Below, one piece after another: positions 1-8,206 of a DNA stretch of 64,000 nt. The translations under genes were made by a program, and so were the position numbers. Numbering within the stretch: the stretch's first letter is position 1; each line of letters starts with the position of its first letter. A model generated the notes under the pieces. It made no database searches and was not told where the DNA came from. It worked only from the letters and a program-made list of their open reading frames with translations. The DNA is from Caballeronia choica (GTDB lineage Bacteria; Pseudomonadota; Gammaproteobacteria; Burkholderiales; Burkholderiaceae): assembly GCF_001544535.1 (NCBI RefSeq), contig NZ_FCON02000019.1:33349-97348 (forward strand). Direction: 5' to 3'.

Positions 1-274
1 ACGCGGCGGGGCGCCCGTGGCCTGAAAAGCGACCATGAATGATCACGTAGTCGCCATCCGCGACGATCACGCCGGGCTCGTGTCGCAAGGTCGAAGGCAG
101 GGCCTTGATCAGGTTGAACAGACCGTCGCGTCCCGGTTCGATATGCGCGCTGTGCTGGATATAGCCGGGCGACCAGAAGCGTTCGGCGGCGGCGTAGTCG
201 CGCTGGTTGAAGAGCGTGTCGAAAGCTTCGAGCACGAGCGCTTTGTTGGCTGATTCAGTGGTGTCGGTGGTCAT
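1..274 (-). CDS. NTF2-like / SnoaL-like protein, 3' end outside window
   Basis: The reverse strand reads in from an ATG at 274 and stays open to the window edge, so about 91 residues are visible and the C-terminus is missing. The protein begins MTTDTTESANK and continues with VLEAFDTLFNQRDYAAAERFWSPGYIQHSAHIE in short pieces typical of the NTF2/SnoaL alpha+beta barrel (polyketide-cyclase-like, unassigned substrate). An AGGAGA Shine-Dalgarno sequence lies just upstream of the ATG. It is divergent from the TetR regulator at 436, and the two 18-bp operator-like sites lie between them, so it is the probable TetR target. The family is inferred from sequence pattern only; the exact enzyme function is unknown. 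Confidence 0.75.
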   Translation of the reverse strand, partial: MTTDTTESANKALVLEAFDTLFNQRDYAAAERFWSPGYIQHSAHIEPGRDGLFNLIKALPSTLRHEPGVIVADGDYVIIHGRFSGHGRPAA

Positions 275-320
275 GATGGTTCTCCTGCGAGGTGAGTGGC
301 GTGACGGATTCACCGAAACA

Positions 321-382
321 CAATGGTGATTGACATTGAGTTTGGCGGCTTCGCGCGAAAATGTCAATGTCGATCACCATTG
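321..382. promoter_or_regulatory. Twin inverted 18-bp operator-like sites between divergent genes
   Basis: Site 1 is CAATGGTGATTGACATTG at 321-338. Site 2 is CAATGTCGATCACCATTG at 365-382. Site 2 is the reverse complement of site 1 at 17 of 18 positions, and each site is itself a CAATG...CATTG imperfect palindrome. The centres are 44 bp apart, about four helical turns. The position between the NTF2-like gene and the TetR gene makes them the likely binding sites of the TetR protein. Binding is inferred. Confidence 0.6.
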
Positions 383-435
383 TTTTTTTCGAAGGCCGCT
401 ATAATTGAATCGACAACGGCGTGGAGCATCGAACG

Positions 436-1068
436 ATGGGAGTCTCAAAACAGAAGGCAGTGGAGAACCGGAAGGCCATCATTGCGGCTTCGGAGAAGTT
501 GTTCCGTGAGCATGGAATCGACGGCGTCGGGCTGAGCGCGCTGATGAAGGCCGCGGGCTTTACCCAGGGCGGGTTCTACAACCACTTCGAATCGAAGGAG
601 GCGCTGGCCGCTGAAGTCGTGGCGACGGCGATGGGCAAGGCCAACGGCGACCTGAAGGAAATGATTGCCGCGCCGATCGAGCCGGATGCAAACCGTCTGA
701 CGCGACAGGTGGACTTCTACCTGTCCGGCGCGCATTGCAGCGACATCGAGCAGGGTTGCGCGGTGGCCGGGCTTACGGCGGACGTCCGCCGGCTAGGCCA
801 CGAGGCGCAGTTGCACTTCGCAAGCGGGCTCCAGACGATGTTCGAGACATTGGCGGCGCTCGTCGCGGAACAACGCGCGCAGACCGGAGACGCGGAGGAT
901 GAAGCGCGGCGCGAGGCCATCGCGTTCTATAGCCAGATGGTCGGCGCGCTCATCCTGTCGCGGGCGGTGGCCAGCGCCGATCCCCGGCTCGGAGAGGAAA
1001 TCCTGGACGCGAACCGTCAGTCGCTGCTCACGAATTTCGCGCAGGATGCGGGACAGGGCGAGCGCTGA
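436..1068 (+). CDS. TetR/AcrR family transcriptional regulator
   Basis: A 210-residue one-component repressor. The N-terminal helix-turn-helix is clear (about residues 10-55: RKAIIAASEKLFREHGIDG, then LSALMKAAGFTQGGFYNHF), followed by a helical ligand-binding domain with the TetR_C-type segment GCAVAGLTADVRRLG. A GTG at 421 would add five residues, but a GGAG sequence at 423-426 sits 9 bases before the ATG at 436, so I prefer 436. It is divergent from the NTF2-like gene, with paired operators between them, so autoregulation and control of that gene are likely. The SAF-free FTQGGFYNHF recognition helix resembles regulators of quinone or electrophile stress genes, but the ligand is unknown. Confidence 0.85.
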   Translation: MGVSKQKAVENRKAIIAASEKLFREHGIDGVGLSALMKAAGFTQGGFYNHFESKEALAAEVVATAMGKANGDLKEMIAAPIEPDANRLTRQVDFYLSGAHCSDIEQGCAVAGLTADVRRLGHEAQLHFASGLQTMFETLAALVAEQRAQTGDAEDEARREAIAFYSQMVGALILSRAVASADPRLGEEILDANRQSLLTNFAQDAGQGER

Positions 1069-1077
1069 AGCGTTTCG

Positions 1078-2310
1078 TCATGCCTTCGACAGCGCATCTA
1101 CGCCGTGCCTGTCCCGCACGATCGCGAGCATGAGCGCCGTCACTCCGCACAAGCCGATGAGCGCCAGCAACATGCCTTTGCCCATATGAACCAGCACCCA
1201 GCCGCCGAGCGCCGGAAAGCCAAACACGCCGATGAAATATGAAGTGACGAACCACGTCAGCGCGGCGTGCCGGTGCATTGCATCGGAATCGTTGACTGCC
1301 TGAGCCTCGATGACCGGATAGACGAGCCCGTACCCGGTGCCGAGCAACACCGCGGCGGCCGAATGGAACATCGGGCCATACGGCATCGCGTACATCGCCG
1401 CAATGCCGAGCACCATGAGCACCAGCAGCACTTTTGTAGCCACTTCGCGACGCACCTTGATCACGAATTGTCCGAGCAGCCATCGCGTTACCACGACCGT
1501 CACGGTGTAGACGCTGAAGAACGTGCCCGCTTGCGCGCGAGTCCCTTGCATCATCGACATCTGGAACGTCATCAAGCCCGAGAACACGCAGGCGCCCAAC
1601 GCGATCATGACAATCGGATAGGCGGCGCGCGTACGGAAGATCGCGCTGCTGTCGCGCAGCCATCGTTCCCGCACCGGCGCGGCGTGCGTGCGCGGCGTGA
1701 CCCGGCCGAAGATCTCCAGCATGAGCGCCGCGATCACGCACAGTCCGCCGATCGCGTAGAGCACGCCGCCGACCGTCCAGTGCCAATAGCGAATGGTGAG
1801 CGCCGCGAGCGCCGGGCCGCCGCTCATGCCTGTCATCTGGAACGTGCCGAGCCGAAGAAACCAGCGGCCGCGATCCGCGTCGCTCGTGCGCTCGGCCAGC
1901 GACATCGGCGCGGCCAGATAGAATGCGCCCCAGCCGAAGCCCATCAGGAACCCGGGCACCAGGTTGAACGGGCTCAGGCGCTCGATGAAGGCGAAACCTG
2001 CGACACCCAGGCCGACGCATAGCGCCGAGAGCGCGGTCATGCGCGCGGCGCCGACGCGCTGAGCGAACCAGCCGACGAGCGGCACGCCGACAAAGGTGCC
2101 GACCATGGCTCCTGCGAGCGCTTCTCCCGTGTCGAGATCGTTGCCGCCGAGAGTCCGGAAGTGCATCGAAAAGAGAAAGCTCGCGCCATAGCCGCACGCC
2201 GTGAGCAAGGTACCGACAAGCACGAAAAGAGCGTTGAACGGGCGCATGACGGAGGTCCGGGTCATCGGTAAAGGCGGGCGCATGGGCGAGTGGATGCCTT
2301 CGCTTCTCAT
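1078..2310 (-). CDS. MFS transporter (drug-efflux-like)
   Basis: A 410-residue inner-membrane protein with about twelve hydrophobic segments, typical of major facilitator exporters (FNALFVLVGTLLTACGYGAS first helix; the GWFAQRVG loop after helix 2 is the family motif A region). The C-terminus lies 9 bp from the convergent TetR stop. The start is uncertain: ATGs at 2310, 2283, 2265 and 2247 are all in frame, and none has a strong ribosome binding site; the last still leaves the first helix intact. It is divergent from the LysR regulator at 2482, which may control it. The substrate cannot be read from the sequence. Confidence 0.8.
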   Translation of the reverse strand: MRSEGIHSPMRPPLPMTRTSVMRPFNALFVLVGTLLTACGYGASFLFSMHFRTLGGNDLDTGEALAGAMVGTFVGVPLVGWFAQRVGAARMTALSALCVGLGVAGFAFIERLSPFNLVPGFLMGFGWGAFYLAAPMSLAERTSDADRGRWFLRLGTFQMTGMSGGPALAALTIRYWHWTVGGVLYAIGGLCVIAALMLEIFGRVTPRTHAAPVRERWLRDSSAIFRTRAAYPIVMIALGACVFSGLMTFQMSMMQGTRAQAGTFFSVYTVTVVVTRWLLGQFVIKVRREVATKVLLVLMVLGIAAMYAMPYGPMFHSAAAVLLGTGYGLVYPVIEAQAVNDSDAMHRHAALTWFVTSYFIGVFGFPALGGWVLVHMGKGMLLALIGLCGVTALMLAIVRDRHGVDALSKA

Positions 2311-2481
2311 GATCGCATGACGGTCGAGGGCGCGCAGTGCGAGGCGCGTTCAACGGCCAGCGAATGGTGAGCGGAAGCGCGGAACCGAAGGACAAGCCTC
2401 CCGTGGATCGACTCGCCGAGGTTGCTCCGCGATACCACGCCGATCAAAATACAGTTCGAGCGGCCTCGGGGAATTTAAAAA

Positions 2482-3381
2482 ATGCGTCTGTCAAAGGTTG
2501 ACCTGAATCTCTTCGTTGTCTTCGAAGCCGTCTATCGAACGCGAAACCTGACGCGCGCAGCGGAGATGCTGTTCATCACTCAGCCTGCTGTCAGCAATGC
2601 GTTGGCGCGGATGCGCAAGGCATTCGACGACCCGCTTTTTGTCAGCACGCCGGCGGGCATGATTCCGACGCCCGCTTCGGAAAACATCATCGGCCGGGTT
2701 CGCGAGGCCCTGCAACTGCTCGACTCGAGTACTCATGTCGGGGGACGCTTCGACCCCGCCACGTCGGAGCGTACGTTCCGGCTCAGCATGACCGACCTGA
2801 CGGAGGCGCTCCTTCTGCCCGCGCTGGAGGAAGTGCTGCAGCGCCTCGCGCCCGGCATCCGGATCGAAAGCTACTTCACGACGCGCAAAGAGGTTCCCGA
2901 AGCGCTGGCCAGCAGTGCGGTCAATCTGGCGATCGACGCCCCGCTGCTCGACGACCCCTACCTCGAGCAGGAGCCGCTGGGCCGCGACCGGTATGCGTGC
3001 ATGCTGCGACACGACCATCCGTTTGCCCGGAAGAAACTGACGTTCGACGACTACCTCGGGTTCGGTCATATCCACGTATCCAGTCGGCGCCAGGGACCGG
3101 GTCTCGTCGATGCGGAGCTGAACCGGCTGGGCCTCAGGCGATCGATTCAGACGCGGGTCCAGCACTATCTGGTCGCGCCGTTGATCGCGATGCGAACCGA
3201 TCTCGTCCTTACGGCGCCGCTCGTGCTGCTTCAGCGCTATGACGCGCGGATTCTGGAACTGCCGTTCGATCTTCCGGATCTGGAGTCGCATTGCTACTGG
3301 CATCGGAGCGTGACCGGCGACCCGGCTCATCGCTGGCTGCGTGAGCAGATCGGCCGGCTCATGCGGGAAATGAGCCAGTAG
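2482..3381 (+). CDS. LysR family transcriptional regulator (NodD/NagR-like subgroup)
   Basis: A 299-residue LTTR. The winged helix-turn-helix is at residues 1-65 (LSKVDLNLFVVFEAVYRTRN, then LTRAAEMLFITQPAVSNALARM). The DLNLF opening and the LFVSTPAGMIPTPAS wing are characteristic of the NodD/NagR/PcpR-like branch, whose members sense aromatic or flavonoid-like inducers. The effector domain occupies about residues 90-290. It is divergent from the MFS gene at 1078-2310 with a 171-bp gap and lies upstream of the histidine phosphatase operon at 3502, so either could be its target. The ligand is unknown. Confidence 0.88.
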   Translation: MRLSKVDLNLFVVFEAVYRTRNLTRAAEMLFITQPAVSNALARMRKAFDDPLFVSTPAGMIPTPASENIIGRVREALQLLDSSTHVGGRFDPATSERTFRLSMTDLTEALLLPALEEVLQRLAPGIRIESYFTTRKEVPEALASSAVNLAIDAPLLDDPYLEQEPLGRDRYACMLRHDHPFARKKLTFDDYLGFGHIHVSSRRQGPGLVDAELNRLGLRRSIQTRVQHYLVAPLIAMRTDLVLTAPLVLLQRYDARILELPFDLPDLESHCYWHRSVTGDPAHRWLREQIGRLMREMSQ

Positions 3382-3501
3382 CCTGAGTCTGTAAGTGGAA
3401 GCGCCTGGTGTCACGAAAATTTATCGCTGGGTATCACAACAATAAATTTCCTGAATGACGCAGCGCTGGGTATTCTCTAGCCATGTTGAAGCGAGGATGA
3501 C

Positions 3502-4176
3502 ATGGCAGAACTCTATCTGGTACGGCATGGGCAGGCGTCGTTCGGCGCCGAGAACTATGACGCGCTATCACCTTCAGGTCGTACCCAATCGCTCTGGCTC
3601 GGCGAGTACTTCGCCCAGGCGAGATTGCGGTTCGATCGCGTCGTCATCGGAACGATGGAGCGGCATCGGCAAACGGCCGAGGGCATTCTCGCCGGAATGG
3701 GTGGCCCGCAAGTCGAGATCGCAGAAGACGCGGGCTTGAATGAATACGACTTCCAGGCGTTGTTTGCAGCCCTCGGTGAAGCGGGCTTGCCGCTGGGTTT
3801 GTCGGCCGCCAGTTCAAAGCGGGACTTTTATAAAGCGCTCCGGGAAGTGCTGCAACTTTGGGCCGACGACCGCTTGCCCGGCCGTGTTCCAGAGACGTGG
3901 AATCAATTCCAGACGCGGGTCCAGCGTGCGCGCGTCGATATCCAGCGGTCCGGCGGCAGGCGCGTTCTGGTGGTGAGTTCAGGTGGTCCGATCGCGGTAA
4001 CTGCCCAACAGGTTCTGCAGGCGCCAGCCGCAACCGCGATTGCACTCAACATGCAGATTCGCAACAGCAGCGTTTGCCAATACCTCTTCAAGGACGGCGC
4101 AATGTCGCTGGTCAGCTTCAATTCGGTGCCTCATCTCGAACGTGCCGACAGGCATGAATGTGTCACCTACGCCTGA
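3502..4176 (+). CDS. Histidine phosphatase family protein (phosphoglycerate mutase-like)
   Basis: A 224-residue cytosolic protein with the RHG signature LVRHGQASFG at residues 6-15; H9 is the expected phospho-acceptor. The family has a second catalytic His later, but I cannot place it: the VVSSGGPI segment at about 156-163 holds Ser and Gly where many family members carry a His. The start follows a GAGGA ribosome binding site. It is the first gene of a same-strand set with an APH-type kinase, an SDR and an acyl-CoA dehydrogenase. Proteins of this type recur in ACAD10/11-like clusters, where a phosphatase could remove the phosphate placed by the kinase. That pairing is inference. Confidence 0.82.
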   Translation: MAELYLVRHGQASFGAENYDALSPSGRTQSLWLGEYFAQARLRFDRVVIGTMERHRQTAEGILAGMGGPQVEIAEDAGLNEYDFQALFAALGEAGLPLGLSAASSKRDFYKALREVLQLWADDRLPGRVPETWNQFQTRVQRARVDIQRSGGRRVLVVSSGGPIAVTAQQVLQAPAATAIALNMQIRNSSVCQYLFKDGAMSLVSFNSVPHLERADRHECVTYA

Positions 4177-4228
4177 TCTCAATCGGGATTTCCTCTATAT
4201 GAACCGCCCAAACGCTGCGTGAGGCACC

Positions 4229-5245
4229 ATGAATACCAGCCTTCAATTCGACATCGACGATCTGACTCGCTACTTGACGGCGCACGTGCCCGGATTTCAA
4301 GGTCCGTTGTCCGTCGAGAAATTTCCCGGCGGACAATCCAATCCGACGTTTCTCTTGAAAGCGCAAAGCGGTAGCTACGTGCTGAGGCGTCAACCGCCCG
4401 GCGCATTGCTCAAGTCCGCCCATGCCGTTGATCGCGAGTTTCGCGTGCTGTCGGCGCTCGGGCGGACACCGGTCCCGGTCGCCCGTGCGTATCACCTTTG
4501 CGAGGACCGCGCCGTCATCGGCAGCCTGTTCTACGTGATGAGCTACGAAGACGGGCGCATCTTCTGGAATCCGGCGTTGCCCGAAGTGCCTGTCGAGGAA
4601 CGCGCTTCCATCTACGACGCATCGCTCCGCACGATGGCGGCTCTCCACGACGTGGATATCGACGAAGCCGGCTTGTCGGACTACGGTCGCCCGGGCAACT
4701 ATTTCGCGCGCCAGATCGACGTATGGACCAAGCAATATCGCGCCGCGCAGACCGAACCACTGGAGGCGATGGAGTCGCTGATCGAGTGGCTGCCTGCGCA
4801 CTGCCCGACGGAAGCCGGAAAGCCTTCGCTCGTGCATGGGGACTTCCGTATCGACAACCTCATATTCACGCGCGATGCGCCGCAGGTTCGTGCCGTGCTC
4901 GACTGGGAGCTATCCACGCTCGGCAATCCGCTGGCTGACATCGCGTACTTCTGCATGTGTTTGCGGCTTCCACCCAGCGGTCATATCGCCGGACTCGAAG
5001 GCCTGGATCGAGAGGCGCTGGGCGTGCCGGACGAAGCGTCGATTGTCGAGCGGTATTGCGAACTGCGGGGAATTTCGTCGATCGAGAACTGGAACTTCTA
5101 CCTGGCGTTCAGCTTCTTCCGGCTCGCGGCGATCGCACAGGGCGTAAAGAAGCGGGCGTTGAGCGGTAACGCATCGAATGAAAAGGCGCGACAGGTGGGG
5201 GAGATGGCCGGGGTGCTTGCGAAGATGGGCATCGACCTGACCTGA
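4229..5245 (+). CDS. APH-type phosphotransferase (ACAD10/11 kinase-domain-like, LvaA-like)
   Basis: A 338-residue protein kinase-like-fold small-molecule kinase. The nucleotide-binding loop is near FPGGQSNPTFLL (residues 32-43), the catalytic loop is LVHGDFRIDN with H203, D205 and N210, and the metal-binding motif is VLDWELSTLG with D225. Bacterial LvaA and the N-terminal half of human ACAD10/11 phosphorylate the hydroxyl of 4-hydroxyacyl-CoAs so that a partner acyl-CoA dehydrogenase can remove it. Here the partner candidate is encoded 0.9 kb downstream. The name aminoglycoside phosphotransferase would be misleading; antibiotic resistance is not implied. Co-transcription with its neighbours is likely from the spacing (52 bp before, 22 bp after). 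Confidence 0.85.
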   Translation: MNTSLQFDIDDLTRYLTAHVPGFQGPLSVEKFPGGQSNPTFLLKAQSGSYVLRRQPPGALLKSAHAVDREFRVLSALGRTPVPVARAYHLCEDRAVIGSLFYVMSYEDGRIFWNPALPEVPVEERASIYDASLRTMAALHDVDIDEAGLSDYGRPGNYFARQIDVWTKQYRAAQTEPLEAMESLIEWLPAHCPTEAGKPSLVHGDFRIDNLIFTRDAPQVRAVLDWELSTLGNPLADIAYFCMCLRLPPSGHIAGLEGLDREALGVPDEASIVERYCELRGISSIENWNFYLAFSFFRLAAIAQGVKKRALSGNASNEKARQVGEMAGVLAKMGIDLT

Positions 5246-5267
5246 AGGCACGCAGGAAAATCGAAAC

Positions 5268-6053
5268 ATGGACATGGAGAGACTGATAGTGACGACTAAT
5301 TTGTTCGACCTGGAAGGGAAGATTGCTCTGGTGACAGGCGCGAGCCGGGGCATCGGTGAAGAGATCGCCAAACTGCTCGCGGAGCAGGGTGCTCATGTGA
5401 TCGTGTCGAGCCGCAAACAGGAAGATTGCGAATCCGTGGCGCGCGAGATCAAGGAAGCGGGCGGGAGCGCTGAAACGCTGCCGTGCCATGTCGGGCGTAT
5501 CGAGGATATCGTCAAGACCTTCGAGCATATTCGTGCAAGGCATGGTCGCCTGGACATCCTTGTCAACAACGCGGCGGCCAATCCGTATTTTGGCCACATT
5601 CTCGACACCGATCTGGCGTCGTTCGAAAAGACGGTGGAAGTCAACCTGCGCGGTTACTTCTTCATGTCCGTGGAAGCGGGCAAGCTGATGCGGGAGCACG
5701 GCGGTGGTGCGATCGTCAACACGGCTTCGGTCAACGCATTGCAGCCCGGCGACAAGCAGGGCATCTACTCGATCACCAAAGCCGCCGTTGTCAACATGAC
5801 GCGGGCATTCGCGAAGGAGTGCGGGCCGCTGGGGATTCGAGTGAATGCGCTGCTCCCCGGATTGACCAAAACCCGCTTCGCGGGGGCACTGTTCGACGAT
5901 CCGGCCACCTACGAGAACTGGATGTCGCGCATTCCGCTGCGGCGTCACGCGGAACCTCGCGAGATGGCGGGCACCGTGCTTTACCTGGTGTCCGACGCTG
6001 CGAGCTATACGAATGGAGAGTGCATCGTCGTCGACGGTGGACTGACGATCTAG
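5268..6053 (+). CDS. SDR family NAD(P)-dependent oxidoreductase
   Basis: A 261-residue classical short-chain dehydrogenase: cofactor motif TGASRGIGEE near residue 24, NNAAANP in the central sheet, catalytic Ser in VNTASVN, YxxxK as YSITKAAV, and a C-terminal CIVVDGGLTI that fits the family end. The ATG at 5268 follows AGGA at a good distance; a GTG at 5289 behind GGAGA is an alternative. It lies in the kinase and acyl-CoA dehydrogenase operon, where it probably oxidises or reduces a hydroxyacyl or ketoacyl intermediate. The substrate is not readable from the sequence. Confidence 0.88.
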   Translation: MDMERLIVTTNLFDLEGKIALVTGASRGIGEEIAKLLAEQGAHVIVSSRKQEDCESVAREIKEAGGSAETLPCHVGRIEDIVKTFEHIRARHGRLDILVNNAAANPYFGHILDTDLASFEKTVEVNLRGYFFMSVEAGKLMREHGGGAIVNTASVNALQPGDKQGIYSITKAAVVNMTRAFAKECGPLGIRVNALLPGLTKTRFAGALFDDPATYENWMSRIPLRRHAEPREMAGTVLYLVSDAASYTNGECIVVDGGLTI

Positions 6054-6121
6054 TCGAGTGGTCGAAACGCGCGGTTGGCCGACGCGCCGACCACATCAAT
6101 CAGCATACTGGAAGAGTAAAA

Positions 6122-7366
6122 ATGGATTTTGCATATAGCCCGAAAGTCGAAGCGCTGCGCACGCAGGTGCGAGCATTCATGGACGCACACATCGTTCCGC
6201 GCATCCGGCAATGGCACGACGAAGTGAGTGCGGGTCAATATCCGGTTTCCTTCATGGAGACTTTGAAGCAAAAGGCGCGAGACGAGGGTCTGTGGAACCT
6301 GTTCCTCCCGCATCTGCGCGATGACGAGCCCGGCACTCCCCTGACCAATCTCGAATACGCGCCGCTGGCTGAAATCATGGGTCGGGTGGCGTGGGCATCG
6401 GAGGTATTCAACTGCAATGCGCCGGACACGGGCAATATGGAACTGCTCCATATGTTTGCGACGCCTGCTCAGCGCGAGCAGTGGCTCAAGCCCCTTCTAG
6501 ACGGCAAGATCCGCTCGGCGTTCGCGATGACGGAGCCGGCTGTCGCCTCCTCGGACGCGACCAATATCACGACGTCGATTCGTCGCGACGGAGACGACTA
6601 CGTCATCGACGGCCGGAAGTGGTTCATCACGAATGCGGCGCATCCGAATTGCAAGATCTTCATCGTGATGGGCAAGACCGATCCCAACGCGCCGAGCCAC
6701 CTTCAGCAGAGCATGGTCCTCGTGCCCCGTGATACGCCCGGCATCAAGGTGATCCGCAATATCACGGTGGTCAATCACGTGGCGCCGGAAGGACACTGCG
6801 AGATCGAATTCAACGGCGTGCGCGTGCCGCGGACGAATCTCCTCGGCGAAGAGGGCAGCGGCTTCGCGCTCGCGCAGGCGCGCCTTGGGCCGGGACGGAT
6901 TCACCACTGCATGCGTTCGATCGGCGCCGCGGAACTGGCGCTCGAACTGATGGTGGAGCGGTCCCAGGCGCGCACGGCATTCGGAAAGCGGCTGCATGAG
7001 CATGGGTCAATCGCCGAATGGATTGCTAAGTCCAGAATCGAAATCGACCAGGCGCGACTGTTTGTTCTCAAGGCGGCGTGGATGATCGACAACGTGGGTG
7101 CGAAGGAGGCGCGCAAGGAGATCTCGATGATCAAGGCGCTCGTGCCGAATGTTCACACGGCCGTTTGCGAGCGGGCGATCCAGGTGTTCGGCGCGATGGG
7201 GCTGAGCCCCGATACGCCGCTGGCCGATAGCTGGACCTGGGGCCGTGCGCTGCGGTTCGCCGATGGCCCGGACGAGGTTCACTTGCAGAGCATTGCGCGA
7301 ATGGAAATCAAGGCGCAGCGCTTTGAGCCGGGGAAGGACAATCCCTATCTGATGGCGCACGCGTAA
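6122..7366 (+). CDS. Acyl-CoA dehydrogenase family protein (ACAD10/11, LvaC-like)
   Basis: A 414-residue FAD flavoprotein. The FAD and substrate segments AFAMTEPAVASSDATNI and VIDGRKWFITNAAHP are clear, as are the C-terminal helices. The usual YEG catalytic-base segment is replaced by RFADGPDEVHLQSIA, the form seen in ACAD10/11 and in bacterial partners of APH-type kinases. The reading frame is open far upstream, but the N-terminus MDFAYSPKVEALRTQ at 6122 matches the family. Expected role: removal of phosphate from a 4-phosphoacyl-CoA, or ordinary dehydrogenation, linking hydroxy or keto acids to beta-oxidation. It is the last gene of the operon. Confidence 0.88.
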   Translation: MDFAYSPKVEALRTQVRAFMDAHIVPRIRQWHDEVSAGQYPVSFMETLKQKARDEGLWNLFLPHLRDDEPGTPLTNLEYAPLAEIMGRVAWASEVFNCNAPDTGNMELLHMFATPAQREQWLKPLLDGKIRSAFAMTEPAVASSDATNITTSIRRDGDDYVIDGRKWFITNAAHPNCKIFIVMGKTDPNAPSHLQQSMVLVPRDTPGIKVIRNITVVNHVAPEGHCEIEFNGVRVPRTNLLGEEGSGFALAQARLGPGRIHHCMRSIGAAELALELMVERSQARTAFGKRLHEHGSIAEWIAKSRIEIDQARLFVLKAAWMIDNVGAKEARKEISMIKALVPNVHTAVCERAIQVFGAMGLSPDTPLADSWTWGRALRFADGPDEVHLQSIARMEIKAQRFEPGKDNPYLMAHA

Positions 7367-7394
7367 GACACGTTTGTCGCGTGTATCTGCGGAT

Positions 7395-7438
7395 GGCGCA
7401 GCCGACGTTTCCGGTAGAACGGGACGTCGGCAAGCGCC
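7395..7438. terminator. Long hairpin between convergent genes, no T tract
   Basis: Outer arms GGCGC (7395-7399) and GCGCC (7434-7438) enclose inner arms CCGACGT (7402-7408) and ACGTCGG (7424-7430) with a 15-base loop. It lies between the end of the acyl-CoA dehydrogenase gene and the end of the convergent TetR gene, so it could end or stabilise both transcripts. No run of T follows on either strand, so intrinsic termination is uncertain. Confidence 0.4.
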
Positions 7439-7453
7439 ACGCATGCGATGCAG

Positions 7454-8143
7454 CTAGCACTTGCCGTCCAATCCACTCAACTGTGACCGCGTTTCCTCCG
7501 ACGGCTCTGCAGTGAGTATGCTTTCGAACGTGTCCATCAAGCTGGACACGGCGAATTGCGGGGACCAGAGCCCTCCCGAATCGCCGTTGTCCCGACTGGC
7601 TTCCCACGCAGCCAGCGCGGCATTGCCATAAATGCCGACGAGCGAGAGCCTGTGATCCACTATCTCCGGTGGAATAGGGGAAAGCAGGTCTCGGAGCTTC
7701 GCGTTGCAACGCTGATATCCCAGATTCCACTTGTTTTCCAGCGCCTCTCGCAAGAACGCGCGGCTGTTCAACTGCAAGTTGGCGATCATGCGGATGTACG
7801 TCGCCTGACCCGTGCGATCCGCCAGATCGAGCATCGGATAGAGGAGCGCGCCCAATACCGCTCGCACGTCCATCTCCCCCTCTGCCTCCAGCATGTCGAG
7901 CCGCGCCTGACGGTCGTCGTCTATCAGGCGCGCGCCGTCGACTACCAGCTCACGTGCCAGTTCAAGCTTGTTTCCGAAGTAGTAGCGCAGCGAGGCGCTG
8001 TTCCGTTGCCCCGCAGCGGAGATGATGTCCTGTACAGACACGCCGTCCAGTCCGCGCAGCGCGAACAGGCGCTGGGCTTCTTCTTTTAAGCGAATTCGTG
8101 TCTCCGCCCCGTCCGAGCGAAGGGTTTTCCCTGACGTCGTCAT
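7454..8143 (-). CDS. TetR family transcriptional regulator
   Basis: A 229-residue regulator. The helix-turn-helix occupies about residues 15-60 (RLKEEAQRLFALRGLDGVSV, then QDIISAAGQRNSASLRYYF); the SLRYYFGNK recognition segment is typical. The C-terminal part is helical and probably binds a ligand. It is divergent from the FAD monooxygenase/esterase fusion at 8207, with repeated TAACTAAC elements in the 63-bp gap, so it most likely represses that gene. The ligand is presumably its aromatic or ester substrate, but this is not shown. Confidence 0.87.
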   Translation of the reverse strand: MTTSGKTLRSDGAETRIRLKEEAQRLFALRGLDGVSVQDIISAAGQRNSASLRYYFGNKLELARELVVDGARLIDDDRQARLDMLEAEGEMDVRAVLGALLYPMLDLADRTGQATYIRMIANLQLNSRAFLREALENKWNLGYQRCNAKLRDLLSPIPPEIVDHRLSLVGIYGNAALAAWEASRDNGDSGGLWSPQFAVSSLMDTFESILTAEPSEETRSQLSGLDGKC

Positions 8144-8161
8144 TACTTTACCGTGTCGAAT

Positions 8162-8187
8162 TAACTAACTACAATGCAATAACTAAC
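8162..8187. promoter_or_regulatory. Direct repeat TAACTAAC in divergent promoter
   Basis: TAACTAAC occurs at 8162-8169 and again at 8180-8187, exactly 18 bp apart, in an AT-rich stretch between the TetR gene and the fusion gene. The second copy ends 6 bases before the GGAGAAA ribosome binding site of the fusion gene, so a bound protein would block its transcription. Assignment to the TetR protein is inference. Confidence 0.4.
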
Positions 8188-8206
8188 CCAGTTGGAGAAA
8201 CTTAAC

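Noticed and set aside
1028-2395. A 455-codon reverse frame over the MFS gene
   Set aside because: It is rich in Arg, His and Gly with no hydrophobic helices, and overlaps the clear membrane protein in another frame of the same strand.
4229-5245. Reading the APH-type kinase as an aminoglycoside resistance gene
   Set aside because: It clusters with an acyl-CoA dehydrogenase and an SDR gene and follows the ACAD10/11 pattern, not that of resistance cassettes; no mobile element is near.
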